From: Balneolaceae bacterium
Lineage (GTDB): Bacteria > Bacteroidota > Rhodothermia > Balneolales > Balneolaceae
Direction: 5' to 3'
NCBI GenBank assembly: GCA_021767245.1
Contig: JAASTO010000002.1
Span: 1-49,131, forward strand
Length of the DNA stretch: 49,131 nt
In this document: one piece after another, positions 8,608-17,661 of the stretch
Numbering within the stretch: position 1 is the stretch's first letter
How the letters are laid out: every line of letters begins with the position of its first letter
The notes under the pieces: model-generated
Seen by the model: only the letters and a program-made list of their open reading frames with translations
What the model was told of the DNA's origin: nothing
The model's database searches: none
Made by a program: the position numbers and the translations under genes

Positions 8608-9675
8608 ATGTCAGATTCCCGCGAAGTAAACACTTCAGAAAACAGTAAAAAACAACCTCAGAAAAAAGGATTCTTCGATTTTCTCTATACAGATATCGCC
8701 ATGGATCTTGGGACTGCCAATACCCTGATTTATTCAAGAGGTGAAGGTATCGTTTTAAACGAACCATCTATCGTTGCGCTGAATCAGCAGAATGTTCCGG
8801 TTGCCACCGGCCACGAAGCCCGGTTGATGCACGAAAAAACGCACAGTAAAATTCGCACCGTTCGTCCTTTGAGGGATGGCGTGATCGCTGATTTTGAAGT
8901 GGCCGAGCAGATGATCCGTGGAATGATCAAAAAGGTGAAAATGAAATGGTACTCAACCACCCGGCAAATGGTCATTTGTGTACCAAGTGGGATCACCGAA
9001 GTTGAAAGACGCGCCGTACGTGACAGTGCTGAACACGCCGGTGCCAAGGAAGTCTACCTGGTGGACGAACCCATGGCTGCTGCTATCGGAATTGGCCTTG
9101 ATGTACACGAACCGGTAGGAAGTATGATCGTAGATATTGGAGGCGGGACCACTGAGATCGCTGTTATTGCGCTTTCAGGCGTGGTTTACGCACAATCGGT
9201 ACGCTTGGGAGGAGACGAACTGAATGATGATATCATTAACTATTTCAGACGAAACCATAACCTGCTGATCGGTGAGCGAACCGCTGAGAAAATTAAATGT
9301 GATATTGGTTCAGCGGCTCCACTTGATGAAGAACTTGAGATGATCACCAAAGGTCGTGACCTGGTGAATGGCGTTCCACGAACCCGACACATTACGTCAA
9401 AGGATGCAAGGGAAGCCATCGCAGAATCTGTGAATACGATTGTGGAATCGATCACCAAATCACTTGAGCAAACCCCTCCCGAACTATCCGCTGATATCCT
9501 TGACAGAGGTATTATGCTGACCGGTGGTGGTGCTTTGCTTAAAAATCTGGATAAACTGATCATGGAGACCACCGATCTTCCTGTTCATATTGCCGAAGAT
9601 CCTCTTACTGCAGTTGTACGAGGGACCGGTGCTATACTTGAAAATCTTGAATATTACCGCCCGGTAATTTCATAA
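8608..9675 (+). CDS. mreB: Rod-shape-determining protein MreB
   Basis: Actin homologue that polymerises under the inner membrane and steers lateral wall synthesis. The actin-fold nucleotide motifs are clear: phosphate-1 MDLGTANTLIY at residues 32-42, phosphate-2 VDIGGGTTEIAVI near 175, and the adenosine motif MLTGGGALLKNL near 305. There is an N-terminal tail of about 25 Ser/Lys/Gln-rich residues longer than in E. coli MreB, possibly a membrane anchor. First gene of the mreBCD-mrdA-rodA cluster, 145 bases downstream of purH. That gap is AT-rich and probably carries a promoter, but I cannot assign its elements. Confidence 0.98.
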   Translation: MSDSREVNTSENSKKQPQKKGFFDFLYTDIAMDLGTANTLIYSRGEGIVLNEPSIVALNQQNVPVATGHEARLMHEKTHSKIRTVRPLRDGVIADFEVAEQMIRGMIKKVKMKWYSTTRQMVICVPSGITEVERRAVRDSAEHAGAKEVYLVDEPMAAAIGIGLDVHEPVGSMIVDIGGGTTEIAVIALSGVVYAQSVRLGGDELNDDIINYFRRNHNLLIGERTAEKIKCDIGSAAPLDEELEMITKGRDLVNGVPRTRHITSKDAREAIAESVNTIVESITKSLEQTPPELSADILDRGIMLTGGGALLKNLDKLIMETTDLPVHIAEDPLTAVVRGTGAILENLEYYRPVIS

Positions 9676-9689
9676 CATCCCCATAATGA

Positions 9690-10532
9690 ATGCGACTTAG
9701 ATCGTTAAAACTAAGTGATGCCAAGGATTACATAATAACTGCCCTGCTTCTGATCTTCGCCTTTGCACTGGCTATCAGCAGACATCAGGGTGGTATAGAT
9801 ACGCTGCGTACTGTTTCGGTCACATCACTGAGTTTACTTGAAGAGCCCCTGGCTAATATCCGGATCTACCGACAGGCTCTGAATACCAATACCTACTTAC
9901 AGCGTCAGAATATTCTACTTCAGGATGAGTTAAGTCGCCTGCGTGCTATTCAACAGGAAAATGAAGAACTCCGGAATTTACTTGGTTATCAATACCGCAG
10001 CGATTTTGATTTGCAACCGGTTCTGATTGTCAGTAAACAACTGAATGGATTCAACAATACACTGACGGTGGATGCCGGCACTGAAGATGGTTTAAAAGAA
10101 GGCATGCCTTTGGTTACATCCGATGGATTGCTTGGGAAGATCGTTCTGACCGGTTCTAACTACTCTCAGGTAATGCCCTATTATAATTCATTGTTTCGGG
10201 TGAGTGCCCGTATTCAGGAAAATCAGGCTAATGGCATTGTTAGCTGGACCCGGGAACCCTTTGGTAACCTGATCATGGAATTTGTACCTAAAACAATTCC
10301 GGTTGATTCAGGATATGTGATCGAAACCTCTGGCAGCAGCAATCAATTTCCACCGGGTATTCCAATTGGCCGGGTTATCAGAACGGAGCCGGAACAGGGA
10401 CAGCAAACGCAACGGATCTACCTGGAGCCCTATGCGAGGCTGACCGATGTGGCACAGGGTTTTATTATTAAATTTGAACCCGATTCCAGCATCAAAGTTT
10501 TGCAGGAAATGTATAATCAACTGTTTGAATGA
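9690..10532 (+). CDS. mreC: Rod-shape-determining protein MreC
   Basis: Bitopic periplasmic scaffold that links MreB/MreD to PBP2 and RodA. The 280-residue protein has one membrane helix at residues about 11-28 (DYIITALLLIFAFALAI), a coiled coil at about 65-97 (Leu/Gln/Glu-rich, LQDELSRLRAIQQENEELRN), then the beta-rich MreC domain with VDAGTEDGLKEGMPLVTSDGL. ATG at 9690; a nearby ATG at 9685 is in another frame and closes at once. It lies 14 bases after mreB, and its stop overlaps the mreD ATG. Confidence 0.95.
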   Translation: MRLRSLKLSDAKDYIITALLLIFAFALAISRHQGGIDTLRTVSVTSLSLLEEPLANIRIYRQALNTNTYLQRQNILLQDELSRLRAIQQENEELRNLLGYQYRSDFDLQPVLIVSKQLNGFNNTLTVDAGTEDGLKEGMPLVTSDGLLGKIVLTGSNYSQVMPYYNSLFRVSARIQENQANGIVSWTREPFGNLIMEFVPKTIPVDSGYVIETSGSSNQFPPGIPIGRVIRTEPEQGQQTQRIYLEPYARLTDVAQGFIIKFEPDSSIKVLQEMYNQLFE

Positions 10533-10999
10533 ATAAAGAGACCATAAAAGATCTTTTAGTTGGTTTAAGCTTTGTGATCGTTGAAGTTCTTATTTTTCAA
10601 CATCTGAGTTTTTTTGGAGCAACCCCCGATCCATTGCTGATCTACCTGCTATGGCTTTCCATGAAATATGAACGCCTTCAGATTGTGATCATCACAGCCG
10701 TGCTTGCCTTCTTTCAGGATGCATTATTTGATTTTTGGGGACTCAATATGTTTTCCAAGATCCTATTGATGTTCTTTGCCTACAATTTTCTTAACCGGCA
10801 AAGAGAAAGTCGCCTGTTGGTGTGGCAAGTTTTTATAGTGATCTTTGTAACCGCAGGTTTACATAACCTTGTCTTCCTGAGTTTAAGCAGTTTTATTGAA
10901 GCCTACAGTTCAGGTATTTCACCCATAATTTTCCTTCTCCTCAGTAGTTTATATACCGCAACACTGGGAGCTATGCTATTCATTTTTAAAGGCAACTAA
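10529..10999 (+). CDS. mreD: Rod-shape-determining protein MreD
   Basis: Small integral membrane protein of the elongasome, 156 residues with about five hydrophobic segments. Sequence conservation is weak across the family, so the call rests on size, topology and position between mreC and mrdA. The charged patches around FQDALFDFWGLN and FNRQRESRL-like loops fit. The start overlaps the mreC stop by four bases (ATGA), and mrdA follows after seven bases, so translation is coupled across the cluster. Confidence 0.88.
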   Translation: MNKETIKDLLVGLSFVIVEVLIFQHLSFFGATPDPLLIYLLWLSMKYERLQIVIITAVLAFFQDALFDFWGLNMFSKILLMFFAYNFLNRQRESRLLVWQVFIVIFVTAGLHNLVFLSLSSFIEAYSSGISPIIFLLLSSLYTATLGAMLFIFKGN

Positions 11000-11006
11000 C
11001 CAATTG

Positions 11007-12848
11007 ATGTCAATATCTCAATCAAATAGAACAAGGACGTCCATCCGTGCTCTGCAGGTCATTATGATCGGCATGATGCTGGTCGTATTTGGACGAGTGT
11101 TCTATTTGCAGATCATTGAATATGATGTTTATGCAGCCCTGGGCCAGGAAAATTCGGTCAGGCAGGAATATGTGGATGCCGCCAGAGGTTTGATATATGA
11201 TAGAGATGGAAGGCTTATTGTAGATAATGAGCCCATATACTCTATCACGATCACCCCCTCTCTTTTCGATAAAGATAAATTACCACTTCTTGCCGATATC
11301 CTGAATGTATCTGATTCACTGCTAACAGCCAGGGTTCAGGAGGCTCAGCGATATTCATGGTACAGAACCTCCCGGCTCATCACAGAGATCGATTTTGAAC
11401 GGTTTTCCGCCATTCAGGAAAACCTCTGGCAATTGCCGGGTATTGGCCATCAGATCGAAAGTAAAAGGCATTATCCGACTGACATAAACGGTTCGCATTT
11501 ATTTGGATACCTCCGGGAAGCAAGTGAGGCAGAGTACCAGAATTCTGACCGCCTCAAACTTGGAGATAAAGTCGGCAAAAGTGGCCTCGAGATGATCTAT
11601 GAAGATACGTTGAGAGGTGATGACGGGGTCAAGTATCTCCGTGTAAATGCGTTGGGGCAGGCCATTTCAAATTTTGAAGACACGACTCTGTCTCAGCCTC
11701 CGGTTCAGGGAACCGATATCTTCACTACCATCGATACCGAACTGCAGGTTCTGGCTGAGGAGCTCATGGAAGGTAAGAAAGGGGCTTTAGTGGCCATGGA
11801 CCCAAAGACCGGGGGAGTATTGGCCATGGTTAGTGCACCGGATTATGACCTGCAAAAACTGGCCGGAAGATTGGATTCCGATTATTGGCAGGCCATCAAT
11901 GCCGATACCCTGACTCCTCTTTACAATAGAGCCATTTCAGGCAGGCAGCCTCCTGGTTCAACCTTTAAGCCCATAATGGGACTCATTGGTTTGCATCTTG
12001 GTTTCATAGACTCTACCACAACAGTCTATAACAGTGGTGCCTACATGAGAGGTCGGCCATACCGTGATACCGCCCCTATCGGTGACTATAACCTCGAGAA
12101 TGCCATTGCAAACTCAAGCAATACCTTCTTTTTTTCATTAATGGATCAGATCGCAACCAATGGATACCTCAATGAATGGAGTAGCTTGGTGAAGGACCTG
12201 GGAGTCGGGGTCACAAATCCTATTGACCTGCCCTATGCCTCAAATGGTATTGTGCCAGACAGCACCTACCTGAACCGGGTATTTGGGGAAAACCAGTGGG
12301 GTGTAGGAGATGTTATGAGTATGGGTATCGGTCAGGGACTACTTTCACTCTCTCCACTTCAGGTGGCTCAGATGACGAGCGTGATCGCAAACGGCGGATA
12401 TAGAGTGCAACCACATATCGTTAAGGCAACCCGCATGCCAAGCGGCAAAGTCATTGAAAAAGATCCTCAATTACATAAGGTCGAATGGATCACAGATGAA
12501 AATCTTGGAGTAGTCAGAGCGGGGATGAGAAAAGTGGTTTCAGAAGGACCCAGCCGCTATTATACCAACAATCCTGAAGTTCCAACTGCCGGTAAAACAG
12601 GGACCGCACAGAATCCACACGGAAGGGATCATGGGTGGTTTACTTCCTTTGCACCTTATGATGACCCTCAGATCGTAGTCAGTGTTCTCATTGAAAATGG
12701 TGGATACGGTTCCATATCAGCTGCTCCGGTAGCCGCCGTACTGATCGAAAAATACATTGAAGGTGAGATTTCAAGAAATTACGTGTACAATTATGTGCTG
12801 AATTTTGAATCCCGTCCAACAGATTCGGAGTTGATCGACAATGAATAA
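11007..12848 (+). CDS. mrdA: Penicillin-binding protein 2 (elongasome transpeptidase)
   Basis: Class B PBP that cross-links new peptidoglycan during elongation, with RodA as glycosyltransferase partner. The 613-residue protein has an N-terminal membrane anchor (about 15-37), the dimerisation/pedestal region starting AARGLIYDRDGRLIVDN, and the transpeptidase domain. Its active-site motifs are S318-T-F-K321 in QPPGSTFKP, S370-S-N372 in NSSNTFF, and K530-T-G in GKTGTAQN. ATG at 11007 preferred to the TTG just before it. It overlaps rodA by eight bases. Confidence 0.97.
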   Translation: MSISQSNRTRTSIRALQVIMIGMMLVVFGRVFYLQIIEYDVYAALGQENSVRQEYVDAARGLIYDRDGRLIVDNEPIYSITITPSLFDKDKLPLLADILNVSDSLLTARVQEAQRYSWYRTSRLITEIDFERFSAIQENLWQLPGIGHQIESKRHYPTDINGSHLFGYLREASEAEYQNSDRLKLGDKVGKSGLEMIYEDTLRGDDGVKYLRVNALGQAISNFEDTTLSQPPVQGTDIFTTIDTELQVLAEELMEGKKGALVAMDPKTGGVLAMVSAPDYDLQKLAGRLDSDYWQAINADTLTPLYNRAISGRQPPGSTFKPIMGLIGLHLGFIDSTTTVYNSGAYMRGRPYRDTAPIGDYNLENAIANSSNTFFFSLMDQIATNGYLNEWSSLVKDLGVGVTNPIDLPYASNGIVPDSTYLNRVFGENQWGVGDVMSMGIGQGLLSLSPLQVAQMTSVIANGGYRVQPHIVKATRMPSGKVIEKDPQLHKVEWITDENLGVVRAGMRKVVSEGPSRYYTNNPEVPTAGKTGTAQNPHGRDHGWFTSFAPYDDPQIVVSVLIENGGYGSISAAPVAAVLIEKYIEGEISRNYVYNYVLNFESRPTDSELIDNE

Positions 12849-14091
12849 TGTAAGAGAATTTAGCTGGTCTGTATTTTTTACCTGGATGATTCTGGCTGTT
12901 ATTGGTCTGATTGCAATTTACAGTGCTACTCAGGGACCCGTTTCTCAATTTCTTGCTGAGTACATTCAAGATAACTTCATCAAGCAAGTGGTCTGGGTGA
13001 TCATTTCTTTATTTGTCCTTATCTCTATTCAATTCATCTCTCCACGGGCGTTTATACAATTATCCTATTTGGCCTATGGGGTTGGGATTATATTGATGAT
13101 TCTCACACTGATGTTTGGAACAGAAATAAACGGAGCAAAAAGCTGGCTTAGGATTGGTCCTGCTAACTTGCAGCCCAGTGAGTTGATGAAGATCGCCACC
13201 ATATTAGCTGCGGCTAACTACCTCACCAGTCGCCGCGACATCTCCGCTGATAATGTTCGTTATGCTCTCATAGCTGTGACTATTATTTTAATCCCTGCGA
13301 GCCTTGTACTCATGCAAAACGATCTCGGGACCGCCCTGATATTCCTATCACTTATTCCCGTTATGTTATTTTGGTCAGGTTTGCCTTATGGGGTTTCCTT
13401 GTTTATTATTTCACCGGCCGTTATTGCATACCTTGCCGTTATTGAGTGGTACTATGGATTGGTAGCTGCTATACTTCTAACGGCTCTTATATTCTTTATA
13501 CAGCGCAGAGTCTGGCTAACGGTCACATCATTTGTAACGGGTTTTTTAACAGTGTCTGGGGTTCAGGTTGCCATGAATCAGCTGCTACAGCCTCATCAAA
13601 TAGCTCGTATTGCAGCATTTACGAATCCGAACTACGACCCAACCGGTGCCGGGTGGAATGTGTTACAGGCTAAAACGGCCATTGGTTCTGGCGGCTTGAC
13701 CGGAAAAGGGTTTCTGGAAGGCACTCAGACTCAGCTTAAATTTCTGCCTGAGCAGTGGACCGACTTCATTTTTTGTGTGATTGGTGAAGAATTCGGCTTT
13801 ATCGGTTCAACCATAGTCATATTAACTTTTACATTTCTGTTTGTCAGACTATTGAATATGGCAGGCAATCACAAACATCCGTTTGCTCAATTGGTAACAG
13901 TGAGCTTCACCTCTGTTTATTTCATTCATTTTTTTATAAATGTCGGCAGTGCTTCTGCTCTTTTACCTGTAATTGGCTTGCCGCTTCCATTTATCAGTTA
14001 TGGTGGGTCCGCATTTTTAACCAACACCATCATGTTGGCCATATGCCTGAACATGGACTTCCATAAGCGGGAATTCAGTATCTATCGTTAG
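12841..14091 (+). CDS. rodA: Peptidoglycan glycosyltransferase RodA
   Basis: SEDS-family polymerase that joins lipid II into glycan strands. The 416-residue protein has about ten membrane segments and SEDS signatures: SWLRIGPANLQPSELMKIA near residue 100, LVLMQNDLGTALIFL (with the conserved Asp) near 157, GWNVLQAKTAIGSGGLTGKG near 270, PEQWTDFIFCVIGEEFGF, and the C-terminal GLPLPFISYGGSAFL. It ends the mre cluster and overlaps mrdA by eight bases. Only 14 bases separate it from the convergent rnhB gene. Confidence 0.97.
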   Translation: MNNVREFSWSVFFTWMILAVIGLIAIYSATQGPVSQFLAEYIQDNFIKQVVWVIISLFVLISIQFISPRAFIQLSYLAYGVGIILMILTLMFGTEINGAKSWLRIGPANLQPSELMKIATILAAANYLTSRRDISADNVRYALIAVTIILIPASLVLMQNDLGTALIFLSLIPVMLFWSGLPYGVSLFIISPAVIAYLAVIEWYYGLVAAILLTALIFFIQRRVWLTVTSFVTGFLTVSGVQVAMNQLLQPHQIARIAAFTNPNYDPTGAGWNVLQAKTAIGSGGLTGKGFLEGTQTQLKFLPEQWTDFIFCVIGEEFGFIGSTIVILTFTFLFVRLLNMAGNHKHPFAQLVTVSFTSVYFIHFFINVGSASALLPVIGLPLPFISYGGSAFLTNTIMLAICLNMDFHKREFSIYR

Positions 14092-14105
14092 CTTTGCCTG
14101 AATGA

Positions 14106-14717
14106 TCAGGTCCTGATTTTCTCTGTTCCCAGGTTAAAAGTGGTTCTGTGATATTCAGTGTACCCATGTATTTTCAAAGCTTTTTTATGGGGTGCCGTTG
14201 GGTATCCTACATTAGAATCCCACCCATATTCAGGATATGTTTCATGCAGCTTTTTCATAAGATCATCCCGATATACTTTTGCCAGAATTGAAGCTGCAGC
14301 TATACTCATCGACCGGTCATCTCCTTTAACTAAACATGTATGTGGTATCATGGATGTGAGATATCGATTACCATCCACCAATAGATAATCCGGTGAGGGA
14401 TCGATGGCATCCACACATTTCTGCATAGTATGAAGTGAAGCCCACAAAATATTCAATTCATTGATCTCCTCGATGCTACCCTCCTGCACCGACCAATAAA
14501 GAGCTTCTTCCTTGATCCGCTCACTCAGTTCCATCCGCTCTTTCTCTCCGATCCCTTTACTGTCTCTTATTTCAGGGATATCCGTTCCTTTTTCAAAAAC
14601 CACACCGGCTGCAACTACCGGCCCCGCAAGGCACCCCCTGCCCACTTCATCCAGCCCAATGATACGTTCAAATCCCTCGCGCCATAGCTGTCGCTCAAAT
14701 TTTAATCTGTCACTCAT
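14106..14717 (-). CDS. rnhB: Ribonuclease HII
   Basis: Removes ribonucleotides and RNA from RNA/DNA hybrids. The 203-residue protein carries the type 2 RNase H metal site: Asp23-Glu24 in IIGLDEVGRGCLAG, Asp115 in LLVDGNRYL, and Asp133/134 in VKGDDRSMSIAAASILAKV. Length is normal for the family. ATG at 14717-14715, divergent from the VWA gene with a 97-base shared upstream region, and convergent with rodA. Confidence 0.96.
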   Translation of the reverse strand: MSDRLKFERQLWREGFERIIGLDEVGRGCLAGPVVAAGVVFEKGTDIPEIRDSKGIGEKERMELSERIKEEALYWSVQEGSIEEINELNILWASLHTMQKCVDAIDPSPDYLLVDGNRYLTSMIPHTCLVKGDDRSMSIAAASILAKVYRDDLMKKLHETYPEYGWDSNVGYPTAPHKKALKIHGYTEYHRTTFNLGTEKIRT

Positions 14718-14814
14718 TTAATTATTTAAATTCAGTTATGTTGATATCACTAAAAAACTCTTCCGAATGGAACTCATTTAGCATTGGAAGTATTTGATAT
14801 AGAAAAGGAAAGAT

Positions 14815-15927
14815 ATGCATTTTAAATACTTTGAGTGGGACGAACGTTTTGCAAAAAGTTCAGGAAGATCACCATTTGACACATTATGGGATTTGTTCCA
14901 GCAATTGCTTACGATTTCAAGCGGAGATGTGAAACAAGCCCTCAGCTGGCTGACAGAACTTGATAAGGAATATAACATCACCGATCAGTTTGAAGACGGT
15001 TATTCGCTGGGTGATTTCATCGAGGAAATGCAGGAACGTGGCTACATTGATAATGACGGTCAGGGACAGGGCTTCCAAATGACGCGAAAGACTGAGCGAA
15101 GTTTGAGGAAGCGTTCCCTTGAAGAAATATTCAAGAATCTTGAAAAAGGTGGATTAGGAAGTCATAAATCGCCGCATACAGGCAGAGGACTTGAGAGGCA
15201 GCCTGAGACCCGTAAATGGACTCAAGGCGATGATATTGGGCAAATAGACAGTGTCGGTACTATGTTGAACATGCTCAATCATAGTTCCATTGACGCCTTC
15301 AACTTGCAGGAAGATGACCTGGAGGTGTACGAAACTGATCATTACACATCGGTAGCCACAGTCTTACTGATCGACCTTAGTCACTCCATGATTCTTTATG
15401 GTGAGGACAGGATCACTCCCGCCAAGAAAGTGGCCATGGCACTATCCGAGTTGATCATGAATAATTACGCCAAAGATTCTCTGGATATCGTAGCATTCGG
15501 AAATAAAGCCTGGCAAATTTCAGTGGATGACCTCCCGTACCTGAAAGTGGGGCCCTATCACACCAACACCAAACAGGGGTTGGAAGTGGCTCGCCATATT
15601 CTTCAAAGAAAGAAATATGCCAACAAACAGATCTTTATGATCACTGATGGCAAACCATCCTGTATGATAGAGAATGGTAAGTTTTACAAGAACAGCTTTG
15701 GGCTGGACCGTAAGATCGTGAATAAGGTATTGGATGAGGCTGTAAAGTGCAGGCGGGATCAGATAACCATTACCACCTTCATGATCGCGCAAGATCCTTA
15801 TTTGCAGAGTTTTGTACGAGAAATGACCGAGGCTAACAAAGGGAAAGCCTATTTTGCTTCATTGGATAATCTGGGTGGCTATATTTTTGAAGACTACATT
15901 CAGAATCGCAAAAAGAACGTAAAATAA
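14815..15927 (+). CDS. von Willebrand factor A domain protein
   Basis: The 370-residue protein has a helical, charged N-terminal half (1-170) without a recognised domain and a C-terminal VWA domain (about 178-365). The MIDAS metal site is D187-L-S189-H-S191 in VLLIDLSHSMILYG, with a later Thr/Asp pair in IFMITDGKPS. There is no signal peptide, so it is probably cytosolic. VWA proteins of this layout often work with MoxR-type AAA+ ATPases, but none is encoded nearby. The N-terminal half, with LERQPETRKWTQGDDI, resembles conserved bacterial VWA proteins of unknown role. Function unassigned. Confidence 0.85.
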   Translation: MHFKYFEWDERFAKSSGRSPFDTLWDLFQQLLTISSGDVKQALSWLTELDKEYNITDQFEDGYSLGDFIEEMQERGYIDNDGQGQGFQMTRKTERSLRKRSLEEIFKNLEKGGLGSHKSPHTGRGLERQPETRKWTQGDDIGQIDSVGTMLNMLNHSSIDAFNLQEDDLEVYETDHYTSVATVLLIDLSHSMILYGEDRITPAKKVAMALSELIMNNYAKDSLDIVAFGNKAWQISVDDLPYLKVGPYHTNTKQGLEVARHILQRKKYANKQIFMITDGKPSCMIENGKFYKNSFGLDRKIVNKVLDEAVKCRRDQITITTFMIAQDPYLQSFVREMTEANKGKAYFASLDNLGGYIFEDYIQNRKKNVK

Positions 15928-15930
15928 AAA

Positions 15931-15960
15931 AGGCTGCCCGGTATGAGCAGCCTCTTTAAA
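15931..15960. terminator. Intrinsic terminator between VWA gene and ompH
   Basis: AGGCTGC (15931-15937) and GCAGCCT (15947-15953) form a perfect 7-bp stem with a 9-base loop. It is preceded by an A-rich run and followed by CTTTAAAAA. It starts four bases after the VWA stop and lies between convergent genes, so it could serve both strands; the A run upstream gives the better U tract for minus-strand transcripts. Confidence 0.75.
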
Positions 15961-15982
15961 AATGGATAGGAATTTGAATTAA

Positions 15983-16528
15983 TTATTCAAATACGCCCAA
16001 TTCCTGCATCACTGCATCAGTAATATTATATTGGCTTTGAAATTCAGGAGAAACATACAGAATGATCTGATCACCACTGCTTGTTATTGTGTTCAAAACA
16101 TATGTTAGCCCCATTTGTTCAGCAACGGCATTAATAGCTGTGCTAATTTGATTGAACATAGGACCTAACAGTTCCTGTTGTCTTTGCTGAATTTGTCTTT
16201 GAATATCTTGCTGAGCAATCTGATAATCTTCCTGCAATTTGATCAGTTTTTCCTGCTCTCTTTGGCTGGCTTCTTCTGAGATCACACCAATCTTTTGCTC
16301 AAACTCCTGCAGTGCTGCCTGATATTCCTGCTGCTTTTGAGTCAGTTCTTCTTGCTTTTTCTCTGAAAAGTTTTGAAGTCTCTGCTGGATCGCTCTCATT
16401 TCAGGCATTTTGGCAAGTACGGCCTGGGGATTTACGTATCCGATCTTGGTTTCCTGTTGTGCTTTCGCTGTATCAACGGCTGAAATAGCAATAAACACAG
16501 AAAGTATAAGTAAGCTTAATTTCTTCAT
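15983..16528 (-). CDS. OmpH/Skp family periplasmic chaperone, copy 1
   Basis: Skp-type holdase that would keep unfolded outer-membrane proteins soluble on their way to BamA. The 181-residue precursor has a signal peptide (MKKLSLLILSVFIAISAVDTA, cleavage near AKA-QQ), the family start strand KIGYVNPQAVLAKMPEM, and a long Gln/Glu-rich coiled coil at about 40-125. The C-terminal strands form the trimer body. It is the last of three tandem paralogues after bamA, 26 bases from copy 2 and followed by a terminator. Confidence 0.93.
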   Translation of the reverse strand: MKKLSLLILSVFIAISAVDTAKAQQETKIGYVNPQAVLAKMPEMRAIQQRLQNFSEKKQEELTQKQQEYQAALQEFEQKIGVISEEASQREQEKLIKLQEDYQIAQQDIQRQIQQRQQELLGPMFNQISTAINAVAEQMGLTYVLNTITSSGDQIILYVSPEFQSQYNITDAVMQELGVFE

Positions 16529-16554
16529 TAGTTTAGGTTCGGTTTAATCAGTTA

Positions 16555-17082
16555 TTATTGAAGTTTTTCTATGATACGATCGGTAATATTCAGTTGCTCA
16601 CTGTTTGCATAAAATACAATCATGTCACCGGTTACAGTACCCTCGTTAAGGATCAGATCTAAATTCATTTCCTGTGCAACTTCTTCCATAGCCGCATTCA
16701 TCTTTTCGATGATCGGTTGCATAAGTTCGGCTCTACGCTGCCCTACCTCGTTCATCATGCTTTCCCGTTCTTCAGTAAACTGGTCGTTCAATTCGATCAG
16801 TTCGCTCTCACGGTCAGCTCTTTCTTGATCAGACATAGCATTCATGTTTTCCTCATATTCAGTGAAAATCTGTTGTAGCTGTTCTGCCCTTTGTTCAAGC
16901 TGTTGATCCTTTTCTTCGAGCAACGTCTGAATTTGCTGATCCACCTGCTCCACTTCTGGTAAAGCACTCAGAATTCGTCCGGGATTTGCATATCCAATTT
17001 TTACCTGAGCCATCAATTCCTGCATACCAAATAGCATAGAGAAAGCGAAAAGCATCAGCGTTGTTTTTTTAATCTTGTTCAT
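16555..17082 (-). CDS. OmpH/Skp family periplasmic chaperone, copy 2
   Basis: Second of three tandem Skp-like genes. The 175-residue precursor has a signal peptide (MNKIKKTTLMLFAFSMLFG, cleavage near LMA-QV), the strand KIGYANPGRILSALPEVEQ, a coiled coil at about 45-120 with many Glu and Gln, and a C-terminal region with MNLDLILNEGTVTGDMIVFY that aligns with copy 1. The copies are clearly related but well diverged, so the duplication is not recent. It is separated by 42 bases from copy 3. Confidence 0.93.
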   Translation of the reverse strand: MNKIKKTTLMLFAFSMLFGMQELMAQVKIGYANPGRILSALPEVEQVDQQIQTLLEEKDQQLEQRAEQLQQIFTEYEENMNAMSDQERADRESELIELNDQFTEERESMMNEVGQRRAELMQPIIEKMNAAMEEVAQEMNLDLILNEGTVTGDMIVFYANSEQLNITDRIIEKLQ

Positions 17083-17124
17083 TTGAATAGTTAATTAGTA
17101 CTTATTTTTTATTTGTTAAACTAG

Positions 17125-17661
17125 TTATTCAGAATCGGTTCCTATGCCAAGTTCTTCCAGTATCTCATCATTTAAGTTGTATGCGTTATTTGCATACACC
17201 ATATAAATATCACCGGATCGGTCGAATACATAATCATAATTTTGGCGTTGAGCCACTGCTCTTACCGCTGCAAAAACCTGCCTTTGAATGGGTTCTAATA
17301 ATTCCTTTTGCCGGCTGAAATATTCACCGTTTGGTCCAAATTTTTGTGCAACGTACTGTTCTTTCGCCGAGATCTTATTTTCTATTTCCTGCTTTCTTTG
17401 ATTACGTATCTCATCGGTATATAGTATTTCCTTTGACTCAAATTCTTCCTGAAGTTCACTGATCTCTGCTTCCATACGTTGTATTTCGGCTTCCCACTGA
17501 TTGCTGATCGTATTCAGCTGCTGCTGTAAGCTGTTATATTCAGGAATACTTTCCAGTATCAAATCCGATTCAAAATAACCCATACGCTGATCCTGCCCTG
17601 CCACATGAGTAGACATGAGCACAATAAAAGCGAGTGTGAATGTGAATCGGAAAGCTTTCAT
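17125..17661 (-). CDS. OmpH/Skp family periplasmic chaperone, copy 3 (next to bamA)
   Basis: First OmpH gene after bamA. The 178-residue precursor has a signal peptide (MKAFRFTFTLAFIVLMSTHVAG), the strand RMGYFESDLILESIPEYNS, and a coiled coil at about 45-125. It includes a KFGPNGEYFSRQKELLEPI stretch lacking in the other two copies and typical of the bamA-adjacent OmpH of this phylum. Its ATG shares one base with the bamA stop codon (TAATG), so translation of the chaperone and of the insertase it serves is coupled. Confidence 0.94.
   Translation of the reverse strand: MKAFRFTFTLAFIVLMSTHVAGQDQRMGYFESDLILESIPEYNSLQQQLNTISNQWEAEIQRMEAEISELQEEFESKEILYTDEIRNQRKQEIENKISAKEQYVAQKFGPNGEYFSRQKELLEPIQRQVFAAVRAVAQRQNYDYVFDRSGDIYMVYANNAYNLNDEILEELGIGTDSE

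Noticed and set aside
14097-14110. CCTGA/TCAGG inverted repeat between rodA and rnhB as a terminator
   Set aside because: Only a 5-bp stem, no U tract, and it overlaps the rnhB stop codon.
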